Positions 1-5,983 of a DNA stretch of 9,143 nucleotides are shown here, in pieces. A program made the position numbers and the translations under genes. The first letter of the stretch is position 1, and each line of letters starts with the position of its first letter. The notes below the pieces were generated by a model. The model made no database searches and was not told the DNA's origin. It saw nothing but the letters and a program-made list of their open reading frames with translations. The stretch covers positions 1 to 9,143 of the forward strand of contig JBMFWH010000050.1 of NCBI GenBank assembly GCA_049965455.1, in the 5' to 3' direction. Origin of the DNA: JAVRLB01 sp049965455. GTDB taxonomy: Archaea > Thermoplasmatota > Thermoplasmata > Thermoplasmatales > ARK-15.

Positions 1-118
1 TATTTTTAATATATTATTATTACAAAATAAAATATATTATCTATCCTTTAAATTCGGTAAAAATTACTCATAATACTCATTTTTATGAAAACATAGCTTC
101 ATAATTGTGACCTATTAC
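1..118 (+). mobile_element. MITE-like element, copy A (right part, cut by window edge)
   Basis: This is the right two thirds of the same non-autonomous element that is complete at 4467-4639 and 7978-8151. It ends in GTGACCTATTAC at 107-118, the right terminal inverted repeat. By eye it differs from copy C at about 8 of 118 positions and shares with it one base that copy B lacks. The left end and its inverted repeat lie outside the window, so the target duplication cannot be tested; the predicted right-hand copy is the 8 bases 119-126 (CTCAAAAA). It contains no reading frame and is very AT-rich. Confidence 0.8.
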
Positions 119-346
119 CTCAAAAACCTATGCCAGAAATAAACCGTTAGACCACATTTATATACTCATAAGTAAGAAGTATCGTAAAATAGTTGATATC
201 CAAGATATTAAAAGTGTATGGGGTATGTACTTTTTAAAGAAAAGCTATCATAAATGCCCTGAAATACATAATAAAACCATAGGAAATAGCAATAGATTTA
301 ACGCTTTATTTCTGTCATAGCTTAAAACGAATTCTTTATTAATATG
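119..346. other. Non-coding stretch upstream of the protease gene
   Basis: About 230 bases with no credible gene on either strand. Frames starting at ATG are very short (for example MPEINR and MGYVLFKEKLS on the + strand) and lack Shine-Dalgarno sites. The only notable signal is a consensus TATA box at 157-164. The stretch may be a long upstream region of the protease, a small RNA locus, or a decayed gene; the sequence does not decide. Confidence 0.5.
157..164 (+). promoter_or_regulatory. TATA box without an obvious gene
   Basis: TTTATATA is an exact match to the archaeal box A consensus. A start site would be expected near 186-188, but no convincing ORF follows until the protease at 417, which has a closer TATA box of its own. 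The box lies 38 bases beyond the end of MITE copy A. It reads TATATAAA on the other strand, so leftward use is possible. Confidence 0.35.
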
Positions 347-354
347 TTATATAT
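347..354 (+). promoter_or_regulatory. Probable TATA box of the S53 protease gene
   Basis: TTATATAT lies about 66 bases before the ATG at 417. With the usual spacing of about 25 bases, transcription would start near 375-380, leaving a leader of about 40 bases that contains a Shine-Dalgarno site. The paired palindromes at 376-403 fall at and just after the predicted start of transcription. Confidence 0.5.
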
Positions 355-375
355 TATCCTCCATGTTCAATGATG

Positions 376-403
376 ACATGTTTCATGTGACCATTGATCA
401 ATG
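376..403. promoter_or_regulatory. Two adjacent perfect palindromes, possible operator
   Basis: ACATG-TTT-CATGT (376-388) and CATTGATCAATG (392-403) are both perfect inverted repeats, separated by 3 bases. They lie between the predicted start of transcription and the Shine-Dalgarno site of the protease gene, where a repressor would block transcription or an RNA structure would affect initiation. No known operator is recognised. Confidence 0.35.
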
Positions 404-409
404 AGAGGT
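403..409 (+). promoter_or_regulatory. Shine-Dalgarno site of the S53 protease
   Basis: GAGAGGT includes GAGGT-like complementarity to the archaeal 16S rRNA 3' end and lies 7 bases before the ATG at 417. It supports that start and a leadered transcript. Confidence 0.6.
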
Positions 410-416
410 TTTAATT

Positions 417-3400
417 ATGAATTGGCGTGAGAAATTAAACATAGTCTTGATAGTAATAGTATCCATATTTTTTTTGATGAGTGGGTTAACAAGTTCTGCG
501 CATGCCACGTCCCCTAATACTGCACCTCTGAATTATAATCTGACACAAATATCTAGTGATATTGGAGGCGTTGTCAATAACAGTAATGTGGCAAAAATTG
601 GCATATTGAATTCGGCAGATAAACTTTATGTAATGGTAACATTACCCTATAGAAATAGCGCCCAGTTACAGGCATTACTTGCAGAATTGCAGAATAAAAA
701 TTCTCAGAATTATCATAGATATCTGACACAGCAAGAATTTATTAATGAATTTTCACCAAATAGCACAATTTATAATATGTTCGTAAGCTATTTTAAAGCT
801 AATGGTATTCAAGTAACAACCTATAACGATCGTGTATCTATACAATTATATGGAACAGTAGGGCAATATGAGAAAGCTTTTCATACAAGCATATATAATT
901 TAAAATCTGGAAATTCTGAGTTTTATGCTCCAGTTTCTTCATTGAAACTTCCATATTATCTCGCTTCTAACATTTTGAATATCGTGGGACTGAATGATCA
1001 ATATAGAGCTCACTTCAACCTTGATCTTAAGCCATATTTCACAGGGAGTGGAAGTAATGAGGTTCTATATGGTTCAGACCTTCAAGTTCCTTATCAACTT
1101 AATAAACTATATCAGAAAGGTTATCCAACTAACATGACTGTAGCAACTATCCTTTGGGGTGGAGTAGATTCTAGTGGTAACCAGGTTGGTGCATTTGTTC
1201 CTTCGGATATTTCTACATATTTCAATCAAACACTTCCAAGCTCTGAGCCTAAACCAACTATTATAGGGTATCCAATCCAGGGTGCTGCTGCGCCAGGTCC
1301 TTCGGCAGCAAATGATCAGACACAATCAAATTATGAAAGTACTCTTGATCTAGAGATGGTTGGTAGCACTGCTCCAGGAATTACCGTAGTAGAAGTGTAC
1401 GGGCCAGGCTCTACTAATGGAGGTACAGAATCTGAACTTGATGCGGCGTTTGCTGATATATTAAGTCCTCCTAGTGGCTCACCTTCTGCACTTTCAAAAG
1501 TAGTAGCAATATCTAATTCTTGGGGTGGTGGAGATACTTCTGATTCTACATGGAACAGTTATGAACAACAGGCAGCAGCTACAGGTATCACGGTTCTTGC
1601 TTCATCCGGTGATGATGGAAATAGCAATGGTAATACTACCCCAAGTTTCCCTGCAACAGTTGGTTTTGATACTTACGGCAGTTTAGCAGTTGGAGGAACT
1701 CAGGCAACATTGTCTGGAACAGCTTCACAGAATGGTAGTGGCACAACAGGATTTCAAACACAATCTGTATGGTATAATTCACCAAATGCTGGTGATGGAT
1801 CTCAGGGTGGTGTTAGCAGTGCTTATGCAGAACCATCTTGGCAAATATCAAGTAACGATGCTAATACAGTAATAACATCCAATGGGTCTGGGAGGGGAAC
1901 TCCCGATATTGCAGCTATAGGTGCTAACATGGATATCTGGATCACTACTACGAGTCCAGGATGGCAGGAGCTTTGGGGAACAAGTGTTGCGTCTCCATTA
2001 GCAGCGGGAGAAATTGCCGAAATGGATTATTATACAGGCAGTAATTTTGGTTTTATAGATCCTCTAGTATACCAACTTGGGCAAGCTGAAGTAAATGGTT
2101 CTTATTCTTCAGCACCTCCTTTATACTTTGTATCTAATGGTTCAAATGGTGCATTCAGTGCTGAGAATGGATACAGTCTTGCTGTTGGTTGGGGTTCTAT
2201 AAATGCATATAACTTCATACTTGATTCAAAAGGTACACCGGCACCGACAACTTATACTGTGACATTTACAGAGACAGGGTTGGCAAGCGGTACGACATGG
2301 AGCACAACGTTCAATGGAAATACAGAAAGTTCAACAAGCACAACGATAAGCTATACAGGCATAGCAGACGGCTCATATTCATACAGTGTTGGAGCAGTAT
2401 CAGGATATACAGCNNNNNNNNNNNNNNNNNNNNNNNNNNNNNNNNNNNNNNNNNNNNNNNNNNNNNNNNNNNNNNNNNNNNNNNNNNNNNNNNNNNNNNN
2501 NNNNNNNNACGGCTCATATTCATACAGTGTTGGAGCAGTATCAGGATATACAGCATCTCCATCGTCTGGAACGATAACAGTAAATGGAGCGAATGTGAAC
2601 CAGGCAATAACTTTCACAGAAAGTTCTACTACTAGTAATTCAGAAATATATTCTATAGTTAATTCTACAAGCATTAGTACATACACACTTCCAGAAGCAG
2701 AAGAGTTCACCATTGGATCGGGCAGTGGTAATATTAACTATGTAGTGTTATATCTATCTGGCAGTGGCAGTATAGAGTTCAGCATTGGCAGTACTCTCTG
2801 GGGCTCTAATATCTTGGCAAATCAAACAGTGAATGTAAATAGCAACCAGATATGGTACAATATAAGCATAGCATCTTTAGGGCTGAACGGAAATTCAGAT
2901 TACTATCTCAATGTTTATCAAGCATCTGGAACTGTACAATGGGGATATACCTCCTCACCATCATCTAACTCAAAAAACTATGTACAGGATTACTGGTATT
3001 CATCTGGAACACTTTCTAATGACGATTCTTATCCAAATATATATACAGTAGGTTATTCATCACAGTCTGTACCTACACCAACAACGTATACAGTAGCATT
3101 TACAGAATCAGGGTTGGCAAGCGGTACGACATGGAGCACAACATTCAATGGAAATACAGAGAGTTCAACGAGCACAACGATAAGCTATACAGGCATAGCA
3201 GACGGCTCATATTCATACAGTGTTGGAGCGGTATCAGGATATACAGCATCTCCATCGTCTGGAACGATAACAGTAAATGGAGTAAATGTGAACCAGGCAA
3301 TAACTTTCACAGCAAATACTCCGCCTACGACAAATGAAGTATATGCCATTGTTAATGCTACCTCTTCTAATATTTACACATATACACTACCCGAGTCAGA

Positions 3401-3761
3401 AGAGTTTACAATTAATGGAACTAGCAATGTTAATGCTAACTATGTAACATTATATCTATCTGGAAGTGGATCGGTACAGTTCAGTATTGGTACTACATTA
3501 TGGGGATCCAATATTCTTCCTAATACAACTGTAAATGTAGTCAACGGGAAAGTCTGGTACACTATAACAATACCTACCATAACTCTCAAAGGTGGCTCAG
3601 ACTATTTCTTGAATCTATATTCTTCCAGCAGTGTGCAATGGGGATATACTTCCAATCCTACCACCAGTTCTTTCAATTACATACAAGATTACTGGTTTAA
3701 CAATGGCAGTTTGACTCAGGACAATTCTTATCCAGACATATTTGCGATAGGATTATCCTAA
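417..3761 (+). CDS. Secreted S53 (sedolisin/kumamolisin-type) protease with duplicated C-terminal modules
   Basis: A secreted serine-carboxyl protease, a family active at acid pH. Residues 1-30 are a Sec signal peptide (hydrophobic core 8-24, AHA cleavage motif). About 31-205 is the inhibitory pro-domain and about 217-600 the catalytic domain. The Glu/Asp pair of the catalytic triad is in ESTLD (E307, D311), the oxyanion Asp in ASSGDDG (D399), and the nucleophile Ser in WGTSVASP (S523). The loop that normally binds calcium (about 571-600) lacks the expected Asp residues. The rest is accessory: two beta-type modules of about 78 residues beginning TYTV.FTE.GLASGTTW and two modules of about 140 residues (743-881, 974-1114). 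No C-terminal membrane anchor is visible, so release or non-covalent surface binding is likely. The Ns at 2414-2508 fall in the first short module and the frame is kept across them. The start is supported by a Shine-Dalgarno site and the signal peptide. The exact length is uncertain because of the gap. Confidence 0.93.
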   Translation: MNWREKLNIVLIVIVSIFFLMSGLTSSAHATSPNTAPLNYNLTQISSDIGGVVNNSNVAKIGILNSADKLYVMVTLPYRNSAQLQALLAELQNKNSQNYHRYLTQQEFINEFSPNSTIYNMFVSYFKANGIQVTTYNDRVSIQLYGTVGQYEKAFHTSIYNLKSGNSEFYAPVSSLKLPYYLASNILNIVGLNDQYRAHFNLDLKPYFTGSGSNEVLYGSDLQVPYQLNKLYQKGYPTNMTVATILWGGVDSSGNQVGAFVPSDISTYFNQTLPSSEPKPTIIGYPIQGAAAPGPSAANDQTQSNYESTLDLEMVGSTAPGITVVEVYGPGSTNGGTESELDAAFADILSPPSGSPSALSKVVAISNSWGGGDTSDSTWNSYEQQAAATGITVLASSGDDGNSNGNTTPSFPATVGFDTYGSLAVGGTQATLSGTASQNGSGTTGFQTQSVWYNSPNAGDGSQGGVSSAYAEPSWQISSNDANTVITSNGSGRGTPDIAAIGANMDIWITTTSPGWQELWGTSVASPLAAGEIAEMDYYTGSNFGFIDPLVYQLGQAEVNGSYSSAPPLYFVSNGSNGAFSAENGYSLAVGWGSINAYNFILDSKGTPAPTTYTVTFTETGLASGTTWSTTFNGNTESSTSTTISYTGIADGSYSYSVGAVSGYTXXXXXXXXXXXXXXXXXXXXXXXXXXXXXXXXXGSYSYSVGAVSGYTASPSSGTITVNGANVNQAITFTESSTTSNSEIYSIVNSTSISTYTLPEAEEFTIGSGSGNINYVVLYLSGSGSIEFSIGSTLWGSNILANQTVNVNSNQIWYNISIASLGLNGNSDYYLNVYQASGTVQWGYTSSPSSNSKNYVQDYWYSSGTLSNDDSYPNIYTVGYSSQSVPTPTTYTVAFTESGLASGTTWSTTFNGNTESSTSTTISYTGIADGSYSYSVGAVSGYTASPSSGTITVNGVNVNQAITFTANTPPTTNEVYAIVNATSSNIYTYTLPESEEFTINGTSNVNANYVTLYLSGSGSVQFSIGTTLWGSNILPNTTVNVVNGKVWYTITIPTITLKGGSDYFLNLYSSSSVQWGYTSNPTTSSFNYIQDYWFNNGSLTQDNSYPDIFAIGLS
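2244..2619 (+). repeat. Short beta module, copy 1 (contains the gap)
   Basis: This encodes TYTVTFTETGLASGTTW and onward, ending in NQAITFT. It is nearly identical at DNA level to 3078-3312; from about 2275 onward only a handful of bases differ. As written it is 376 bases, because a 46-base segment (2368-2413) is repeated after the gap (2509-2554). Removing one 141-base period gives 235 bases, exactly the length of copy 2. Confidence 0.85.
2414..2508. other. Assembly gap (95 Ns) flanked by identical 46-base ends
   Basis: The 46 bases immediately before the gap (2368-2413) are identical to the 46 bases immediately after it (2509-2554). This is what results when two contigs with overlapping ends are scaffolded with a guessed gap instead of being merged. 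The alternative is an extra repeat unit that could not be assembled. Confidence 0.95.
2643..3059 (+). repeat. Long C-terminal module, copy 1
   Basis: This encodes residues 743-881, homologous at protein level to the module at 3336-3758. Shared landmarks are YTLPE.EEFTI, LYLSGSGS, FSIG.TLWGSNIL, VQWGYTS and NY.QDYW. The pattern of short hydrophobic strands suggests a beta-sandwich of the binding or adhesion kind, but no named family is recognised. DNA similarity to its sister is clearly lower than for the short modules. Confidence 0.75.
3078..3312 (+). repeat. Short beta module, copy 2 (intact)
   Basis: This is 235 bases encoding TYTVAFTESGLASGTTW through NQAITFT. By eye the DNA is over 90% identical to copy 1 and about 97% identical over the central part, with most changes silent or near silent. 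That indicates a recent duplication or gene conversion. This type of TFTE-SGL-GT-W repeat is common in surface and secreted proteins of acidophilic archaea. Confidence 0.85.
3336..3758 (+). repeat. Long C-terminal module, copy 2
   Basis: This encodes residues 974-1114, the C-terminus of the protease, and pairs with 2643-3059. It ends IFAIGLS directly before the stop codon, without a transmembrane helix or sorting motif. Confidence 0.75.
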
Positions 3762-3778
3762 TCCTTTCTTCTTTTTTT
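3762..3778 (+). terminator. T-rich terminator of the protease gene
   Basis: Directly after the TAA there is a pyrimidine-rich run ending in seven Ts (3772-3778), typical of archaeal intrinsic termination. It overlaps the 3' end of the convergent rpe gene, whose stop is at 3777-3779. Confidence 0.55.
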
Positions 3779-4421
3779 ATAAAATAGACTTAAACATTTT
3801 TATGTTCTCTGTTATATTCCCGTTAAAAATTGCACTTGCAGCTACAAGATACTCAGCACCGGCTTCGATTATGGATCTAGCGTTGCTTTGATTTACGCCA
3901 CCATCTACCATGATTTTGATAACGTGATTATAGTCGTCGACTAATTTTTTAATTTTCTTGATCTTTGAAAGCGAATCTAATATAAATTTTTGGCCTGAAA
4001 AACCAGGGTGTACAGACATCACTAATATATAGTCCAGATAGTCAAAGAAATCTGGTATTTCTTTTATATCTGTTTCAGGATTTATTGCTAGGCCAACCTT
4101 TACATTTTGATTTTTCGCCTTTTTTAAGATGCGGTAATCTTTAATTGTTTCAATGTGTATTGTGATTATATCCGATCCCGCACTTATAAATTGATCCAGA
4201 TACTTTTCTGGATGTTCAATCATTAAGTGACTGTCTAATTTAGCGGAGGTTACTCTTCTTATATTTTCTACAACAATTGGTCCAAAAGATATATTAGGGA
4301 CAAAATGGCCGTCCATTATGTCTAGGTGAAACATAGTAATTCCGTTAGCTTCGCATTCTCTTATATCTTTCTCTAAATTGGCAAAGTTAGCAGAAAGTAT
4401 AGAGGGCACTAATATAACCAT
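3777..4421 (-). CDS. rpe: Ribulose-phosphate 3-epimerase
   Basis: This enzyme interconverts ribulose 5-phosphate and xylulose 5-phosphate in the non-oxidative pentose phosphate pathway. At 214 residues it is the normal length for this TIM-barrel enzyme. Visible signatures are PSILSANF at the N-terminus (S8), metal ligands and acid/base residues in HLDIMDGHFVPN (H32, D34) and SHLM (H65), the flexible phosphate loop MSVHPGFSGQKF (135-146), and VDGG with the second catalytic Asp (D173). All key residues are present, so it should be active. It starts MVILVPSILSANF; a TATA-like sequence about 27 bases upstream suggests a leaderless transcript. It is the convergent neighbour of the protease. Its promoter lies only a few bases from MITE copy B, which separates it from taw2 on the same strand. 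Most archaea lack this gene; some, including Thermoplasma and methanogens, keep it. Confidence 0.95.
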   Translation of the reverse strand: MVILVPSILSANFANLEKDIRECEANGITMFHLDIMDGHFVPNISFGPIVVENIRRVTSAKLDSHLMIEHPEKYLDQFISAGSDIITIHIETIKDYRILKKAKNQNVKVGLAINPETDIKEIPDFFDYLDYILVMSVHPGFSGQKFILDSLSKIKKIKKLVDDYNHVIKIMVDGGVNQSNARSIIEAGAEYLVAASAIFNGNITENIKMFKSIL

Positions 4422-4443
4422 ATTATAAGTTAATACTCAGGTA

Positions 4444-4452
4444 TTATATTAA
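4444..4452 (-). promoter_or_regulatory. TATA box of rpe
   Basis: On the minus strand this reads TTAATATAA, centred about 27 bases before the rpe ATG, the spacing expected for a leaderless transcript. The MITE target duplication begins only 7 bases further upstream (4459), so the insertion replaced the region just upstream of the BRE/TATA. Confidence 0.5.
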
Positions 4453-4466
4453 CTCTTTTTTATTGG

Positions 4467-4639
4467 GTAACTGGTCACGATTATGAAGTGGCGATCTAAA
4501 AGAAAGTACCTTTAATACAGTATATTCTTAATATATTATTATTACAAAATAAAATATATTATCTATTCTTTAAATTCTGAAAAATTACTCATAATACTCG
4601 CTTTTATGAAAACTTAACTTCAGAACCGTGACCTATTAC
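4467..4639 (+). mobile_element. MITE-like element, copy B (complete, 173 bp)
   Basis: It is bounded by imperfect terminal inverted repeats: GTAACTGGTCACG at 4467 and, read from the other end, GTAATAGGTCACG ending at 4639. The similarity extends through GAAGT, about 19 of 23 positions. It is flanked by a perfect 8-bp duplication, TTTATTGG, at 4459-4466 and 4640-4647; the match stops exactly at 8 bases on both sides. It contains no ORF. The AT-rich centre (about 4529-4560) can form an imperfect hairpin. By eye it is about 96% identical to copy C (7 differences, one a deleted base). It lies between the 3' end of taw2 and the promoter of rpe. Without the insertion those genes would be 72 bases apart. 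Confidence 0.88.
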
Positions 4640-4674
4640 TTTATTGGTTTGAATATAAATTAAAATATGCACCA

Positions 4675-5676
4675 TTATAAAATCTTGAGATCTGCTACTA
4701 TATGCCATATATGTGGCGCGTAAGACTTTATTATTGAGAAATAAAGTAGATCATATTCAAAGCCATATTTCTTAGCGTATTTTTTTAATGTTTCATCTTT
4801 ATTTTTTAATTCTTCAGTGGTCCAGGTATTGTGAAAATGGAGTATTCCTTTTCCACTATATAGCAATGAAAGTGCCTTGGGTATAAATTGTTCAGTATCT
4901 ATATACCCCATCAAAATACGGTTTGCTTTTGCTCTATCAAAAGTTCGGTTATCCCCTAAATAAGGTTCTATATTTTCTATTTTATTTAACTCAATATTCT
5001 CTTTGAGATACTTAAAGGCAATGGGATTTAATTCACATGCAAAAATCTTTTCTGGTTTTTGATATTTTGCTAACGGCAATGCAAAATAACCTATTCCGGC
5101 AAACATGTCTATTATTGTCTCGGATTCTACATTGATCTTGCTCATCCTTACTCTTTCATTCACATTGCCAGAAGAAAACATAATTTTGGTTGTGTCAAAT
5201 TTATATTTTATACCATTCTCTATATGTATCGTTTCCGGATCGTTTCCATAAATTATATCCATATCCGGAACTCTGATTATGTCATGGATCTTGCCTTTTT
5301 CATGGAGTATGGTTTTGACGTTTAACTCTTCAGCGTAAACAGGCAAAACCTGATTTTTGAAGGTTTCTATTATGCGTGGATACTTCAAAATTAGCACAGA
5401 TCCATATTGTTCCCATCTATTTGGAAGATTCACCTTTAAACTCTCTGGGATATCTATCTTTGCCTTTATCTTTTCAAAAGGAGAAAGAACCCTTGATCTT
5501 TCTGTACCCTCATATTCTATTATCTGCAGATCGGTATTTTTAATGTACTCAGTTACAGGAAGTATCAGGTTACCATTAACAAGCTCTATTTTCCTAGCAT
5601 GATCTAACTTTTTAGCCAGCTCTAATTTTTTCCGGATTTTCTCTCCATTCTTTTTTTCTACTACAACTGCATACAT
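4675..5676 (-). CDS. taw2: tRNA-Phe wyosine aminocarboxypropyltransferase Taw2 (TYW2-like)
   Basis: Taw2 transfers the 3-amino-3-carboxypropyl group of S-adenosylmethionine to 4-demethylwyosine at position 37 of tRNA-Phe, on the pathway to wyosine derivatives that hold the reading frame. At 333 residues it is typical for the archaeal enzyme. The N-terminal half (1-140) includes SRVLSPFEKIKAKIDIP and the segment before the Rossmann fold, with KIMFSSGNVNERVRM at 164-178. The SAM site is DMFAGIGYF (190-198), acidic ACELNP (213-218) and GDNR (241-244). The segment RILMGYI (253-259) followed by HFHN (280-283) distinguishes Taw2 from its relative Trm5, which has an N-P-P/N-L-P type motif there. The start at 5676 gives the conserved MYAVVVEK opening, with a TATA box about 27 bases upstream. 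It is divergent from the ferredoxin gene; MITE copy B lies just past its stop. Confidence 0.9.
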   Translation of the reverse strand: MYAVVVEKKNGEKIRKKLELAKKLDHARKIELVNGNLILPVTEYIKNTDLQIIEYEGTERSRVLSPFEKIKAKIDIPESLKVNLPNRWEQYGSVLILKYPRIIETFKNQVLPVYAEELNVKTILHEKGKIHDIIRVPDMDIIYGNDPETIHIENGIKYKFDTTKIMFSSGNVNERVRMSKINVESETIIDMFAGIGYFALPLAKYQKPEKIFACELNPIAFKYLKENIELNKIENIEPYLGDNRTFDRAKANRILMGYIDTEQFIPKALSLLYSGKGILHFHNTWTTEELKNKDETLKKYAKKYGFEYDLLYFSIIKSYAPHIWHIVADLKIL

Positions 5677-5699
5677 CTTTTTGATATTTAATGAAAAGA

Positions 5700-5706
5700 T
5701 TTATAT
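5700..5706. promoter_or_regulatory. TATA box shared by the divergent taw2 and ferredoxin genes
   Basis: TTTATAT lies 27 bases from the taw2 ATG on the minus strand (leaderless spacing) and about 53 bases from the ferredoxin ATG on the plus strand (leader of about 25-30 bases carrying a Shine-Dalgarno site). It reads acceptably on both strands and no second box is obvious in this 79-base gap. Confidence 0.45.
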
Positions 5707-5740
5707 GAATTTTCGTATTATGGCTTTTAGTAGAAAATTT

Positions 5741-5747
5741 GAGGTGA
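5741..5747 (+). promoter_or_regulatory. Shine-Dalgarno site that fixes the ferredoxin start
   Basis: GAGGTGA is complementary to the archaeal 16S rRNA 3' end and lies 8 bases before the ATG at 5756. It decides against the upstream in-frame TTG at 5681 and the ATGs at 5705 and 5720, which would add an N-terminus unlike ferredoxins. Confidence 0.75.
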
Positions 5748-5755
5748 ATTATGAA

Positions 5756-5947
5756 ATGACACAGAAACCAGTAGTCGATGAACCAACATGCATAGCTTGT
5801 GGAATATGCGCATCAGTATGTCCTGCAAATCCAATAGTTTTTGAAATACAAAACGTTAGTAAAGTAATACATCCAGAAGCTTGCATAGACGGATGTACTG
5901 AGTGTTTAGATAACTGTCCAACTGGCTCTATAACAATTCAAAAATAA
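5756..5947 (+). CDS. Small dicluster [4Fe-4S] ferredoxin
   Basis: A 63-residue soluble electron carrier, the usual size for a bacterial-type 2[4Fe-4S] ferredoxin; archaea use these with 2-oxoacid oxidoreductases and similar enzymes. The first cluster motif is canonical (C12, C15, C18, then C22-P). The second half carries C43, C47, C50 and C54-P, so the first spacing is C-x3-C instead of C-x2-C, one residue more than usual. All eight ligands are still present. The start is fixed by GAGGTGA 8 bases upstream. It is divergent from taw2, convergent with the aconitase X/Nudix gene, and followed by a T-rich terminator. It is probably a single-gene transcript; the neighbours do not reveal its redox partner. 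Confidence 0.92.
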   Translation: MTQKPVVDEPTCIACGICASVCPANPIVFEIQNVSKVIHPEACIDGCTECLDNCPTGSITIQK

Positions 5948-5950
5948 ACA

Positions 5951-5975
5951 TTATATTTTTTTTTATTTTATATTT
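5951..5975 (+). terminator. T-rich terminator of the ferredoxin gene
   Basis: Just after the stop, a run including nine consecutive Ts (5956-5964) followed by further T-rich sequence matches archaeal intrinsic termination. It occupies most of the 36-base gap between the two convergent genes. Confidence 0.6.
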
Positions 5976-5983
5976 GCTACTTC

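Noticed and set aside
367..376. C box of a C/D-box guide RNA (AATGATGA)
   Set aside because: No matching D box (CTGA) or internal C'/D' pair follows at the expected distance.
119..416. tRNA or other structured RNA gene in the left intergenic region
   Set aside because: No tRNA cloverleaf elements such as GGTTCRANTCC are present, and the segment is too AT-rich for a stable known RNA fold by eye.
2297..2713. Several overlapping frames across the N gap on both strands
   Set aside because: They are shadows of the protease repeat region, kept open partly by the Ns, and resemble no protein.
2244..3312. Repeats as a CRISPR array
   Set aside because: The repeats are long, coding, in frame and only two in number, with no short regularly spaced units.
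4675..5676. Trm5, the tRNA guanine-37 N1-methyltransferase
   Set aside because: The Rossmann part is similar, but the segment after the SAM site reads RILMGYI followed by HFHN, typical of Taw2/TYW2, instead of the N-P-P/N-L-P motif of Trm5.
5681..5755. Longer ferredoxin starting at TTG 5681 or at ATG 5705/5720
   Set aside because: A good Shine-Dalgarno site (5741-5747) lies before the ATG at 5756. The shorter protein has the normal ferredoxin length, and the longer start would leave almost no room for promoters between the divergent genes.
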